Shown: positions 9,669-18,795, counted from the stretch's first letter. The stretch: DNA of 64,000 nt from Betaproteobacteria bacterium (GCA_025363575.1 JANYDM010000063.1:28705-92704), one strand, 5' to 3'. Numbers and translations are program-made. The notes: a model not told the origin generated them from the letters alone.

Positions 9669-10516
9669 ACGCAGCCACAACCGTGACCCCCGACGAGTAT
9701 TGCCAGCAGAAGGCATCGCAAAGCGGCTCGAGCTTTTACTACAGCTTTCTGTTCCTGCCGCCGCCGCGCCGGCGCGCGATCACCGCGCTGTATGCATTCT
9801 GCCGCGAGGTAGACGACGTCGTCGATGAATGCACCGATCTGGATGTCGCCCGCACCAAGCTCGCGTGGTGGCGCACCGAAGTCGCGGCAATCTACGCGGG
9901 CCACGCGCGGCATCCGGTCGCGCTGGCCCTCGCAACCGTCATTACGTCGATCAAGCTGCCGCAGGAACGGCTGCAGGAAATCATCGATGGCATGGAAATG
10001 GATCTGACGCAGCACCGCTACGTCGATTTTGCGGCGCTGAAGCTTTATTGTTATCGCGTCGCCGGCGTCGTCGGCCTGCTGTCCGCCGAAATATTCGGCC
10101 ATACCGATTCGCGCACCCTCGTCTACGCGGAAAATCTGGGCATCGCGTTCCAGCTCACCAATATCATCCGCGATGTTGGCGAAGATGCGCGCCGCGACCG
10201 CATCTATCTGCCGCTCGACGAGCTGGCGCGTTTCAACGTGCCGGCCGCTGACATCATGCACGGACGCGCGACGCCGCAATTCCAGGAATTGATGGAATTC
10301 CAGGTCGGCCGCGCGCTTGGGTATTATCGCGATGCCTTTGCGGCGCTGCCGGCGGACGACCGCAAGGCCCAACGCCCCGGCCTGGTGATGGCGGCGATTT
10401 ATCAGACGTTGCTCGCCGAAATCCGCGCCGACGGCATGCGCGTGCTGACACAGCGGACCTCGCTGACCCCGCTGCGCAAGCTGTGGATCGCGTGGCGCAC
10501 GTGGATGAAGGGGTGA
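9665..10516 (+). CDS. hpnD: Presqualene diphosphate synthase HpnD
   Basis: This second squalene/phytoene-synthase family protein (283 aa) condenses two farnesyl diphosphates to presqualene diphosphate. It has both metal-binding motifs (REVDDVVDECTD; NIIRDVGEDARRDRIYLPLDEL) and the early SFYYSF-FLPPPRRRAI region seen in HpnD. The TTG start (9665) overlaps the hpnC TGA in a TTGA arrangement, which suggests coupled translation. A GTG six codons downstream is the alternative start. Confidence 0.92.
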   Translation: MNAATTVTPDEYCQQKASQSGSSFYYSFLFLPPPRRRAITALYAFCREVDDVVDECTDLDVARTKLAWWRTEVAAIYAGHARHPVALALATVITSIKLPQERLQEIIDGMEMDLTQHRYVDFAALKLYCYRVAGVVGLLSAEIFGHTDSRTLVYAENLGIAFQLTNIIRDVGEDARRDRIYLPLDELARFNVPAADIMHGRATPQFQELMEFQVGRALGYYRDAFAALPADDRKAQRPGLVMAAIYQTLLAEIRADGMRVLTQRTSLTPLRKLWIAWRTWMKG

Positions 10517-10591
10517 CTTGCAACCCCGCACGGTAAAATCGACGGCTTGCGATTTTACAGATCGAGAATTTCTGCCGAGGAGTTGACTGCA

Positions 10592-11347
10592 ATGGATCTG
10601 CAACTGAAGGGAAAAACCGCGCTCGTCACCGGCGCCAGCCAGGGCATAGGACGCGCGATCGCCAAGGGGCTCGCCGCCGAGGGCGTAAGAATTTGCATCG
10701 CCGCACGCCGGCGCGAACTGCTCGACGCACTGGCGAAAGAAATAGTTGCCGCAGGCGGAGCGCAGCCGCAGATCGTGATAGTCGATGTCATGGAAGAAGG
10801 CTCGCCGCAGAAACTCGCGCAGGAAGCCATCAGGAGTCTCGGGCAGGTCGACGTGCTGATCAACTGCGCCGGCGGCAGCCGCCCCGCAATACCTGTCGAT
10901 GCGCCCGAATCGGAATGGAGCGAAGTCATGACGCTCAACTTTGTGCGCGTGCGTCAGCTGACGCACGCAGTGCTGCCCGACATGATCGAGCACAAATGGG
11001 GACGCATCGTCAATATCACCGGCAAATCGGAACCCGATGGATTGCTTGCCGCGACGCCCGCGAAAGCAGCGATGCATGGCTGGGCCAAGGGACTGTCGCG
11101 CGAAGTAGGTCCGCATGGCATCACCGTCAACTGCATTCCGCCCGGCCGCATCATGAGCGAGCAGATACGCCGCAAGTACACGCCGGAATTTCGCGCCCGG
11201 CAGTCGCAAGAAGAAATACCAATGGGTCGCTACGGCGAGCCGGAAGAACTCGCGTGCCTCGCAGTATTTCTCGCCTCGCCCATTGCCGGCTATATCACTG
11301 GGGCTGTCATGCCGGTGGATGGCGGCTTGCGACGCTATGCATTCTGA
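10592..11347 (+). CDS. SDR-family protein lacking the catalytic tyrosine
   Basis: This short-chain dehydrogenase/reductase fold protein (251 aa) has an intact cofactor motif TGASQGIG (13-20), the structural motif NCAGG (91-95) and the C-terminal PVDGG. The active-site region is not canonical. Where SDRs have YxxxK it reads ATPAK (Ala154-Lys158), and the serine-strand motif is NITGKSEP instead of NISS. So the lysine is kept but the tyrosine is absent. The start is the ATG at 10592, because GAGGAG lies 9 nt upstream and the family begins MDLxLKGKTALVTG. It lies between hpnD and hpnE on the same strand. A link to squalene or hopanoid metabolism is only inferred from position. Confidence 0.8.
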   Translation: MDLQLKGKTALVTGASQGIGRAIAKGLAAEGVRICIAARRRELLDALAKEIVAAGGAQPQIVIVDVMEEGSPQKLAQEAIRSLGQVDVLINCAGGSRPAIPVDAPESEWSEVMTLNFVRVRQLTHAVLPDMIEHKWGRIVNITGKSEPDGLLAATPAKAAMHGWAKGLSREVGPHGITVNCIPPGRIMSEQIRRKYTPEFRARQSQEEIPMGRYGEPEELACLAVFLASPIAGYITGAVMPVDGGLRRYAF

Positions 11348-11555
11348 AAAAATGCCTGCGCGCAAACGTACCGCAGTCCGTGTGATGACAGCTCTTATGA
11401 CGGGACAGTACGCGACGGCTGCAGTTGCCTGGGCCCGGTTCATACGCGATACCGGATGGAAGCTCGATTAGCCGGATTGGAGGCAGTGTGGGTCCACAAT
11501 TGACTCGCGCTGTTTTGCCTTCTGTCATGCAGCTGCCTGCACAGGCAGTGTCCGG

Positions 11556-12845
11556 ATGACCCATGTCGCGGTAATCGGCGGCGGTTATGCCGGTATGGCC
11601 GCCGCCGCGACGCTCGCCGGGGGCAACGTGCCCGTGACGGTATTCGAGGCCGCGCGGCAGCTCGGTGGACGTGCGCGCCGGGTCGACTACCGGGACATGG
11701 CCCTCGATAACGGGCTGCACATCCTGATCGGCGCGTACACCGAAACACTGCGTCTGATCGAACTTGTGAATCCCGCGCACGCCGCTGCGCTGCTGCGGCT
11801 GCCGCTCGACTGGCGCGTACAGGGAGAATTTCATCTGCGCGCGCCGCGCGTTCCGGCGCCGCTGCACCTCTTGATCGGACTACTGCGCGCCGAGGGCCTG
11901 AATGCGGCAGAGAAATTTGCGACTATTCGCATGCTCATTGCGTTACGTGCCTGCCGCTACACGCTGACGCACGACATCAGCGTCGAGCTTCTGCTCGAAC
12001 GGCATCGGCAAAGCGAAACACTGCGACGCGTATTGTGGCGCCCGCTGTGCGTGGCGGCGCTGAATACGCCGCCCGCGATCGCGTCGGCACAGGTTTTCCT
12101 TAACGTGCTGCGCGATAGCCTGGATGCCACGCGCGCGGCCAGCGACCTGCTGCTGGCGCGGGTCGACCTGTCGGCGTTGTTCCCCGAGCCCGCCGCGGTC
12201 TACGTCGAGAAGCGGGGCGGCACGGTGCGACGCGCGCAACGCGTGACAGCAATCGACCAGTCAGGCAATGAATTCGAAATCGAAGCTGATGGTCAGCGCA
12301 GCCGCTTTACTCATGTCGTGTGCGCAATAGCACCGCACCAGGTCAATGCGTTCCTGATCGGCATCACGGCGCTCGCCGATATCGCCGGCACCATTGAGCG
12401 GCTGCGTTATCAGCCGATACACTCCGTATGGCTGCAATACCCGGCACCGGTAGCGCTGCCGTTTCCCATGTTGGGACTTACGCGCGGTCTTATCCACTGG
12501 GTGTTCGATCGCGCAACGCTGTGCGGGCAGAGCGGGCTGGTTGGCGCCGTGATCAGCGCCACGGGCGAACATCAGGAGCTCACGCAGGAGGAGCTCGGCA
12601 TGCGCGTGCACCGTGAGCTGCAGCAACAGGTCGGCGGCCTGCCCGCCCCACTGTGGACCCGTGTCATCGCCGAGAAGCGCGCGACCTTCGCCTGCACTGC
12701 GGGCGTCAGGCGTCCGCCGCAAATTACCCCGCTCACGAATTTCTATCTCGCCGGCGACTACACAGCGAGCGACTATCCGGCGACTATCGAGTCGGCGATC
12801 AGGAGCGGCGTGACGTGCGCGCAGCAGATACTGCAACGTGCGTGA
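11556..12845 (+). CDS. hpnE: Hydroxysqualene dehydroxylase HpnE (squalene-associated FAD-dependent desaturase)
   Basis: This FAD-dependent amine-oxidase/desaturase family protein (429 aa) has an N-terminal dinucleotide-binding motif VAVIGGGYAGMAAA, the following GGRAR motif and the C-terminal FAD motif LAGDYTASDYPATIESAIRSG. It reduces hydroxysqualene to squalene, the last step of the hpnC-hpnD-hpnE route. A gap of 208 bp separates it from the SDR gene, with no clear promoter or terminator that I can identify. Confidence 0.9.
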   Translation: MTHVAVIGGGYAGMAAAATLAGGNVPVTVFEAARQLGGRARRVDYRDMALDNGLHILIGAYTETLRLIELVNPAHAAALLRLPLDWRVQGEFHLRAPRVPAPLHLLIGLLRAEGLNAAEKFATIRMLIALRACRYTLTHDISVELLLERHRQSETLRRVLWRPLCVAALNTPPAIASAQVFLNVLRDSLDATRAASDLLLARVDLSALFPEPAAVYVEKRGGTVRRAQRVTAIDQSGNEFEIEADGQRSRFTHVVCAIAPHQVNAFLIGITALADIAGTIERLRYQPIHSVWLQYPAPVALPFPMLGLTRGLIHWVFDRATLCGQSGLVGAVISATGEHQELTQEELGMRVHRELQQQVGGLPAPLWTRVIAEKRATFACTAGVRRPPQITPLTNFYLAGDYTASDYPATIESAIRSGVTCAQQILQRA

Positions 12846-12854
12846 ACTTACGCG

Positions 12855-12881
12855 TGGTTGCAGCCGCGCCGCCGGTATAAA
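12855..12881 (+). promoter_or_regulatory. Possible promoter of the ETF-QO gene
   Basis: TGGTTG, a 15-nt spacer and TATAAA precede the GTG start by about 35 bp. The -10 is good, but the spacer is short and the -35 is weak. Confidence 0.35.
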
Positions 12882-12914
12882 ATTGCGAAAAATTTACGAA
12901 GCAAGGAGCGCCAA

Positions 12915-14564
12915 GTGACAGAACGCGAAGCGATGGAGTACGACGTGGTGGTGGTCGGCGGCGGGCCGGCCGGCCTCGCGGCCGCGATCCGGCTCAAGCA
13001 GCTTGCGGCAAAACGCAATCACGAAATCGGCGTTTGCGTAATCGAAAAAGGTTCCGAGATCGGCGCGCACATTCTATCGGGCGCAGTGATGGATCCGCGC
13101 GCGATTTCCGAACTGTTCCCGGACTGGCAGGCGTTGAAGGCGCCGCTCAACGCGCCGGTGAGTGAAGACCGTTTTTTGTTCCTCACGGAGAAGTCGTCGT
13201 TCAAGGTGCCGAACTTCATGCTGCCGGGTTGTTTCCAGAATCACGGCAATTATGTGATCAGCCTGGGCAACGTGTGCCGCTGGCTCGGCCAGCAGGCGGA
13301 AAGCCTCGGCGTTGAAATTTTTCCGGGATTCGCCGCGGCCGAAGTGCTCTTTAACGACGACGGCAGCGTCAAAGGAGTCGCGACCGGCGATATGGGTGTC
13401 GGCAAGGACGGCAAACCCACCGACGCTTTCCAGCGCGGCATGGAGCTGCACGCGAAGTACACGTTTTTTGCCGAGGGTTGCCGCGGCCATCTCGGCAAGC
13501 AATTGCAGGCGCGCTACCACTTGCGCGACGGCGTCGATCCCCAGGTCTACGGCATAGGCCTCAAGGAATTGTGGGAGATCAAGCCGGAGAAGCACCAGAC
13601 GGGGCTCGTCGTGCATACCGCCGGCTGGCCGCTCGACTCCGCAACCTACGGCGGCTCGTTTCTCTACCACATGGAAAACAATCTGGTCGCGATCGGCTAT
13701 GTCGTCGGTCTCGGCTATACCAATCCGTATCTGAATCCCTACGAGGAATTCCAGCGTTACAAAACGCATCCCGACATCCGCACGTTCCTCGAAGGCGGCA
13801 AGCGCGTTGCCTACGGCGCGCGCGCAATCACGGCCGGTGGCTTGCAGGCGCTGCCGAAACTCGTATTCCCCGGCGGGTGCCTGGTCGGCGACGACGCGGG
13901 CTTTCTCAATGCATCGCGCATCAAGGGCAGCCATTGCGCGATCAAGTCCGGCATGCTCGCCGCGGAATCCGCATTCGAAGCGGTCGTCGCGGGACGCACT
14001 GCGGATGAACTCGCGAGCTACCCCACCTCATTCCGGCAAAGCTGGCTCTACGACGAGCTGCACCGCGCGCGCAATTTCAAGCCGTGGATGAGCAAGGGAC
14101 TTTATACCGGCACGCTGATGGTGGGCGTCGATCAGGTCGTATTCGGGGGGCGTGCACCGTGGACACTGCATCACCAGCACGCCGACAATGAAACGCTGGT
14201 GAAGAAATCCGCCGCAACGCCTGTGGCGTATCCCAAGCCCGATGGCGTGCTCACTTTCGACCGGCTGTCGTCCGTATTTATTTCGAACACCAATCACAGC
14301 GAAGACCAGCCCTGCCACCTGACGCTGAAAGATCCGTCAGTGCCGGTGAACGTGAACCTCGAGCTTTACGACGCGCCCGAGCAGCGTTATTGCCCGGCGG
14401 GCGTCTATGAAATCGTGCGCAACGACGACGGCACGCAGCCGCGCCTGCAGATCAACGCGCAGAACTGCGTGCATTGCAAGACCTGCGACATAAAAGACCC
14501 GACGCAGAACATCGTGTGGGTTACGCCTGAAGGCGGCGGCGGCCCGAACTATCCGAACATGTAA
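12915..14564 (+). CDS. Electron transfer flavoprotein-ubiquinone oxidoreductase
   Basis: This membrane-associated flavoprotein passes electrons from ETF (fatty-acid and amino-acid oxidation) to ubiquinone. The 549-aa protein has the N-terminal FAD motif VVVVGGGPAGLAAA, the quinone/FAD regions typical of the family (SGAVMDP, YGGSFLYHM) and a C-terminal 4Fe-4S site (CPAGVYE, INAQNCVHCKTCDIKDP). The start is taken as the GTG at 12915, since AAGGAG sits 6 nt upstream and this gives the usual family length. The frame is open for 19 more codons upstream but without a ribosome binding site. No etfAB genes are in the window. Confidence 0.95.
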   Translation: MTEREAMEYDVVVVGGGPAGLAAAIRLKQLAAKRNHEIGVCVIEKGSEIGAHILSGAVMDPRAISELFPDWQALKAPLNAPVSEDRFLFLTEKSSFKVPNFMLPGCFQNHGNYVISLGNVCRWLGQQAESLGVEIFPGFAAAEVLFNDDGSVKGVATGDMGVGKDGKPTDAFQRGMELHAKYTFFAEGCRGHLGKQLQARYHLRDGVDPQVYGIGLKELWEIKPEKHQTGLVVHTAGWPLDSATYGGSFLYHMENNLVAIGYVVGLGYTNPYLNPYEEFQRYKTHPDIRTFLEGGKRVAYGARAITAGGLQALPKLVFPGGCLVGDDAGFLNASRIKGSHCAIKSGMLAAESAFEAVVAGRTADELASYPTSFRQSWLYDELHRARNFKPWMSKGLYTGTLMVGVDQVVFGGRAPWTLHHQHADNETLVKKSAATPVAYPKPDGVLTFDRLSSVFISNTNHSEDQPCHLTLKDPSVPVNVNLELYDAPEQRYCPAGVYEIVRNDDGTQPRLQINAQNCVHCKTCDIKDPTQNIVWVTPEGGGGPNYPNM

Positions 14565-14584
14565 CGAGGCTGGGCGCGGCGCAG

Positions 14585-15565
14585 TTACGGCACGCCCAGC
14601 GCCGCGAGATTGCGCACGTCCACATTGCCGCCACTGATGATGATGCCGACCTTCTGGCCGCGCGCGGCCAGCTTCCCTTCGAACAGCGCCGCGGCGGCCA
14701 GCGCGCCGGTGGGCTCGACGACGATCTTCATGCGCTCCCACAGGTAATACATCGCCCTCAGCAGTTCGGCATCAGTGACCGTCAGCATGTCATCGACGTA
14801 CTGCAAGATCAGTGGAAACGTAAGTTTGCCCGCCGAACTCGTGCGCGCGCCGTCGGCGATGGTGTCGGGGTTGTGCACGGTCTGCAGAATCTTGGTTTGA
14901 AACGAACGCGTGACGTCGTCGCCTGCGGCCGGTTCGACGCCGCATACGCGAGTCCCCGGGGACAGGTGTTTGACCGCAATCGCGCAGCCCGCGGTAAGGC
15001 CGCCGCCGCCGCACGGCACCAGCAGATGGTCGAGCGGCCCGACCTCCTCAATCAATTCCATCGCGGCGGTGCCCTGCCCGGCGATGACGTGCGCGTGGTC
15101 GAATGGCGGAATCATGGTGAGACCGCGCGTCGCCGCCAGCGCGCTCGAAATCTTCTCGCGATCTTCCGTCGCGCGATTGTAGACGGCGACTTCAGCGCCG
15201 TATCCGCGCGTCGCAGCAAGTTTGACCGCCGGCGCATCGTCGGGCATCACGATGACGGCGGGCACGCCGAGCAGACGGCCGGCGAGCGCCACGGCTTGCG
15301 CATGATTGCCAGAAGAATAAGCGACGACGCCGCGCTCTTTTTGCTCTGCGCTTAAGTTGGACAGCGCGTTGTAGGCGCCGCGGAACTTGAAGGCGCCCAT
15401 GCGCTGCAAGTTTTCGCATTTGAAGAAGACCTCTGCGCCGGTGCGTTCGTTGACGCTCTGCGAAACCAAAACGGGCGTGCGATGGGCAACGCCGCGCAAG
15501 GTGTTCGCGGCAGCAGCGATATCGCCGTAACTGACGGGGGCGGGTTTATGTTCGTGCTGGCTCAT
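14585..15565 (-). CDS. PLP-dependent threonine/serine dehydratase family enzyme
   Basis: This fold-type II PLP enzyme has 326 aa. Lys60 in GAFKFRGA would form the Schiff base, SSGNHAQ (84-90) holds the substrate carboxylate loop, and PCGGGGL (184-190) is the phosphate-binding glycine loop. It lacks the C-terminal regulatory ACT-like domain of biosynthetic IlvA. It is therefore more like catabolic threonine dehydratases, serine racemases or hydroxyaspartate dehydratases, and the sequence alone does not choose between them. It is convergent with the ETF-QO gene, 20 bp apart. Confidence 0.88.
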   Translation of the reverse strand: MSQHEHKPAPVSYGDIAAAANTLRGVAHRTPVLVSQSVNERTGAEVFFKCENLQRMGAFKFRGAYNALSNLSAEQKERGVVAYSSGNHAQAVALAGRLLGVPAVIVMPDDAPAVKLAATRGYGAEVAVYNRATEDREKISSALAATRGLTMIPPFDHAHVIAGQGTAAMELIEEVGPLDHLLVPCGGGGLTAGCAIAVKHLSPGTRVCGVEPAAGDDVTRSFQTKILQTVHNPDTIADGARTSSAGKLTFPLILQYVDDMLTVTDAELLRAMYYLWERMKIVVEPTGALAAAALFEGKLAARGQKVGIIISGGNVDVRNLAALGVP

Positions 15566-15862
15566 TGCTGTCCTCGGTCAAACCCGTGCTTTGGGCGGGT
15601 TACTTCAGAAGCCGGCATGGGGCGGCCAAAAACCGTCGCTGATTGTAGTGGTCGTCGGCGGAGTCGTCGCCAAATCGACGGCCGTTGTAGCCCCCTAGAC
15701 CTGTTATTCGCACCTTGGGCTGCCATGTGCGGGTCTATATTTTTCACTATTAAACAGTAATTTACTTAAATAGTTGGACTGCCCGGTCTAATCTGCCGCT
15801 AGTTGGCCTGCAACTTGCAGATAGGTAGATGACTGGCGCAGCCAGCGGCTACGGAGACGAAC
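15566..15862. other. Intergenic region without a recognised gene
   Basis: This 297-bp spacer separates the dehydratase from the small gene at 15863. It has a short inverted repeat near its left end (AACCCG/CGGGTT, about 15581-15601) and an A/T-rich stretch at about 15735-15775 that could hold a promoter, but I see no convincing -35/-10 pair and no coding signal. Confidence 0.5.
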
Positions 15863-16093
15863 ATGGTGATCTATATGGACGAGTACAGGACGGCAAAAGC
15901 GGCCCCGGCGGCGTGGCTCAAGAACGGCACGTACGGGGACGAGGCCATGCTGGCAAGCCGGCATCCGGTCGTCATCCAGCTCGTCAGCGAAAAGACGCCG
16001 GCCGCGGCGAGTCCCGATTTGCCGGACGACATGCCGAACGCCGACGTCGACGAATTTCTGAAGCGTGTTTACGGACTTGCTTCACTGATTTAA
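15863..16093 (+). CDS. Small protein of unknown function (76 aa)
   Basis: This short soluble-looking acidic protein begins MVIYMDEYRTAKAA and ends VDEFLKRVYGLASLI, with a proline/alanine-rich centre. GGAGACGAAC just before the ATG is a good ribosome binding site, and a strong terminator (16171-16198) follows, so it looks like a real single-gene unit. The opening MVIYMDEYR resembles short conserved proteins I recall from other betaproteobacteria, but I cannot name a family or function. Confidence 0.65.
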   Translation: MVIYMDEYRTAKAAPAAWLKNGTYGDEAMLASRHPVVIQLVSEKTPAAASPDLPDDMPNADVDEFLKRVYGLASLI

Positions 16094-16170
16094 GGCGCTG
16101 CCTCGCGGCAGCGGCGGCGATGCCGGGATCCCCTCCTCCCCCGGTGTTGCCGCAATTTTTTCAGCACCAA

Positions 16171-16198
16171 AAAGCCGCGTTCAACCGCGGCTTTTTTT
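16171..16198. terminator. Bidirectional intrinsic terminator
   Basis: A 9-bp stem (AAAGCCGCG at 16171-16179 with CGCGGCTTT at 16186-16194) is followed by further Ts on the plus strand. A T run also follows on the minus strand. It separates the small plus-strand gene from the converging molybdenum hydroxylase operon. Confidence 0.85.
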
Positions 16199-16216
16199 CG
16201 TCCCTGCTCATGTTCG

Positions 16217-18337
16217 TTATTCCGCCAGCGCCGCGATTACGCGTTCGCGCGTGATCGGCATGTCGCGCACACGCGCATCGAGCGCGGCAGCGACCGCATT
16301 GGCGATCGCGGCCGCCGTAGGGCCGGTCGCACCTTCGCCCGCACCGACCGGCGGCAGGTCCGGCCGGTTGATCAGCGTGACTTCGATTTCCGGCGCCTCG
16401 CTGAACTTCAATACCGGATAGTCGTCCCACGTGCGCGACGTGATCCGGTCGCGATCGAACCTGACTTCTTCCTTTAACGTCATGCTGGCGGACTGGATGA
16501 TGCCGCCCTCGATCTGGTTGATCACGCCATCGGGGTTAACCACCAGCCCGACATCGACCGCGGCCCAGGCGCGCGTGACGCGAGGCGCCGACTCGATGTC
16601 GACTTCCACCACAACGGCGACAAAACAGCCGAGGTTCTTATAGCGCGCGAAGCCGATGCCGCGTCCGCGCGCGCCGCTCGCTGTCGCGGCGGAATTCCAA
16701 CCGGATTTTTGCGCCACCATTTCGATCACCGCGCGCGCACGCGCATCTTTGAGGTGGCGCAGGCGGAACTGCACGGCGTCCATACCGGCGGCCAGCGCCA
16801 GTTCGTCCATGAACGATTCGATCGCGAATACGTTCGCATGCCCGCCCAGCGCGCGCAACGCGGATGCGCGCAGCGGAGAGTGCGTAACGAGGTGATTGGT
16901 CACGCGCTGGCTCGGAAAATCGTAGAGCGGAATCGCGTTGCGGTGGCTGCCGCCCGGCGGCAGCGGCGGATTCGCCGGCGTCGCGGCCGGCTTGGCTTCC
17001 GCCAGATGCCATGCCGCGATCAGGTTCACGCCGTCGGCGCCGGCCGGGCGCGTGCTGTGCGGATAACTCCATACGTCGAGCTGCCAATCGACGATATTGC
17101 CGCCGGCGTCGAGCGCGGCGCGCGTCTTCACGACCATGGCGGGACCGTACGGTTCCCAGGCGAATTCATCCTCGCGCATCCACTGCACTTGCACCGGCCG
17201 CCCCGCGACCGCGCGCGCCAGCAATGCGGCATCGAGCGCAACATCGTCGGCGCCATTGTGTCCGTAGCAGCCCGCACCTTCCGCATGCATCACCGTCAAG
17301 GCCTCGGCGGCGACGTTCAGCGCCTTGGCCATGTCCTTGCGCAGCGGATGAATGCCCTGGCTGTGCGTCCACACTTCGTAATGCCCGTTTTCGAACTTGG
17401 CGACTGCGCACGATGGCCCCATCGAAGCGTGCGCGAGGTAGGGGCGCGTGTAAGTCGCCGTCAGTTCTTTCGCACCATTCTGCGCGGCCGGCACAGCGGA
17501 CTTTTCGCTGATGACTTCAGAGTGCGCGGGCTGGGCCAGCAAATATTCGGCAGGCGTAACATCCGCCGGCAGAGTCTGGTCGTTGGTCCACTGAGCGCCG
17601 AGTGCAAGCCGGCGCGCGGCGCGCACCGCCTGTTCTTCGCGCACGGCCACCACGCCGAGGAAACTGCCATCGCGCACGATAGCAACCACACCGGGCATCG
17701 CCTTCGCTTCGGCATCGTCGAGTGCGGAGAGGCGCGCTGCATACGCTGGCGGCCGCACGACGCGGCCGAACAGCATGCCCGGCAGTTCCATGTCCTGCAC
17801 ATAAGCCGGCTGACCCGTTATTTTGGCCGGCAGATCGCGACGCTGCACCGCGCTGCCTATATATCTATGCTCACCCGCCGATTTAGGCGCAGCCTGCGCC
17901 GTCGCCTCTCGCTTCAGCAAATCCGCGTCGGCCAGTTCCCAGTAGGTCACCGACTTGCCGCCGCCCCGGATGGTGCCGTCGTCGACAGTGATTTTCTCCA
18001 GCGACACACCGAGCTTTGCCGCGCCTCGCTGCAGAAGGAGCTCGCGCACTTCAGCGCACGCGTAACGCAGGGCGATTGCGCTTTCCTCGATGGACCGGCT
18101 GCCCGAGGTGATGCCTTCGTTCGGCCCACGCCCCGTCTGGGCGGTCTCGAGGCGGATGCGCTGTGGCGCGACGTCGAGCTCGTCCGCCACCACCTGCGTA
18201 ATCGCCGTCAGGATGCCCTGGCCGATTTCGACTTTACCGGTGTAGACGGTGACAGTTGCATTGGCGTTGATGCGCAGCCAGCGTGCGAGCTCGCGCGTCG
18301 TCTCCAGACTGCCCGGCAGCTTGCGCGGCGCCGTCAC
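16217..18337 (-). CDS. Molybdopterin-binding subunit of a xanthine dehydrogenase-family hydroxylase (IorB/NicB-like)
   Basis: This large molybdenum-cofactor subunit (706 aa) would hydroxylate an N-heterocycle or aldehyde. It carries the family end region LPPVGAGEGATGPTAAAIANAV, whose Glu in GAGEG is the catalytic base, and a DVGLVVNPDGVINQIEGGIIQ segment typical of this branch. The start is the GTG at 18337, overlapping the small-subunit TGA in a GTGA arrangement. The frame further upstream only shadows that subunit. No FAD subunit and no cytochrome c domain are present, so the operon is of the two-component isoquinoline-oxidoreductase type and its electron acceptor is unknown. The substrate cannot be read from the sequence. 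Confidence 0.88.
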   Translation of the reverse strand: MTAPRKLPGSLETTRELARWLRINANATVTVYTGKVEIGQGILTAITQVVADELDVAPQRIRLETAQTGRGPNEGITSGSRSIEESAIALRYACAEVRELLLQRGAAKLGVSLEKITVDDGTIRGGGKSVTYWELADADLLKREATAQAAPKSAGEHRYIGSAVQRRDLPAKITGQPAYVQDMELPGMLFGRVVRPPAYAARLSALDDAEAKAMPGVVAIVRDGSFLGVVAVREEQAVRAARRLALGAQWTNDQTLPADVTPAEYLLAQPAHSEVISEKSAVPAAQNGAKELTATYTRPYLAHASMGPSCAVAKFENGHYEVWTHSQGIHPLRKDMAKALNVAAEALTVMHAEGAGCYGHNGADDVALDAALLARAVAGRPVQVQWMREDEFAWEPYGPAMVVKTRAALDAGGNIVDWQLDVWSYPHSTRPAGADGVNLIAAWHLAEAKPAATPANPPLPPGGSHRNAIPLYDFPSQRVTNHLVTHSPLRASALRALGGHANVFAIESFMDELALAAGMDAVQFRLRHLKDARARAVIEMVAQKSGWNSAATASGARGRGIGFARYKNLGCFVAVVVEVDIESAPRVTRAWAAVDVGLVVNPDGVINQIEGGIIQSASMTLKEEVRFDRDRITSRTWDDYPVLKFSEAPEIEVTLINRPDLPPVGAGEGATGPTAAAIANAVAAALDARVRDMPITRERVIAALAE

Positions 18338-18795
18338 GGCAGGGTTGCGGCGGCTTTGCGGATCGCGCGCAGGATGCGCGCATGCGTGCCGCAGCGGCAG
18401 ATATTGCCGTCGAGTGCGGCGCGGATTTCCACGTCGTCCGGATGCGCGTTGCGCGCGAGCAACGCATACGCCGTCATAATGATGCCCGTGATGCAATAGC
18501 CGCACTGCGCCGCCTGCTCGGCAATAAACGCGCTTTGCAATGCGTGCATTTTTCCGTCACGGCTTATGCCTTCGATGGTAGTGATTTGCCTGCCGGCGGC
18601 TGCGGCCAGCGGAATGTCGCAGGACTGCACGGCCTTGCCGTCGATGACCACCGTGCAGGCGCCGCACGCGCCGATTCCGCAGCCGAAGCGCGCACCCTTC
18701 AGTTTTAAATCGTTGCGCAGCGCGTAAAGCAGCGGCGTCTCGTCATCGGCATCCACGACATGCGTGCCGCCGTTGACTTCCAGATTAACCGGCAT
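18334..18795 (-). CDS. 2Fe-2S subunit of the molybdenum hydroxylase (IorA-like)
   Basis: This 153-aa iron-sulfur subunit binds two clusters. The plant-type N-terminal cluster uses Cys39, Cys44, Cys47 and Cys59 (GCGIGACGACTV). The C-terminal helical cluster uses Cys98, Cys101, Cys133 and Cys135 (CGYCITG, CRCGTH). It passes electrons from the molybdenum centre of the coupled large subunit. It overlaps that gene by 4 bp. A 32-codon relic of another small-subunit/large-subunit pair ends 15 bp upstream. Confidence 0.93.
   Translation of the reverse strand: MPVNLEVNGGTHVVDADDETPLLYALRNDLKLKGARFGCGIGACGACTVVIDGKAVQSCDIPLAAAAGRQITTIEGISRDGKMHALQSAFIAEQAAQCGYCITGIIMTAYALLARNAHPDDVEIRAALDGNICRCGTHARILRAIRKAAATLP

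Noticed and set aside
9587..11443. A 618-codon minus-strand frame opposite hpnD and the SDR gene
   Set aside because: It covers two genes with clear motifs, has low-complexity Arg/Ala composition and no ribosome binding site.
16338..18505. Extended start of the molybdenum subunit at 18505 (762 aa)
   Set aside because: The added 56 residues are Arg/His-rich shadow sequence of the 2Fe-2S gene. The GTG at 18337 overlaps that gene's stop in a typical coupled arrangement.
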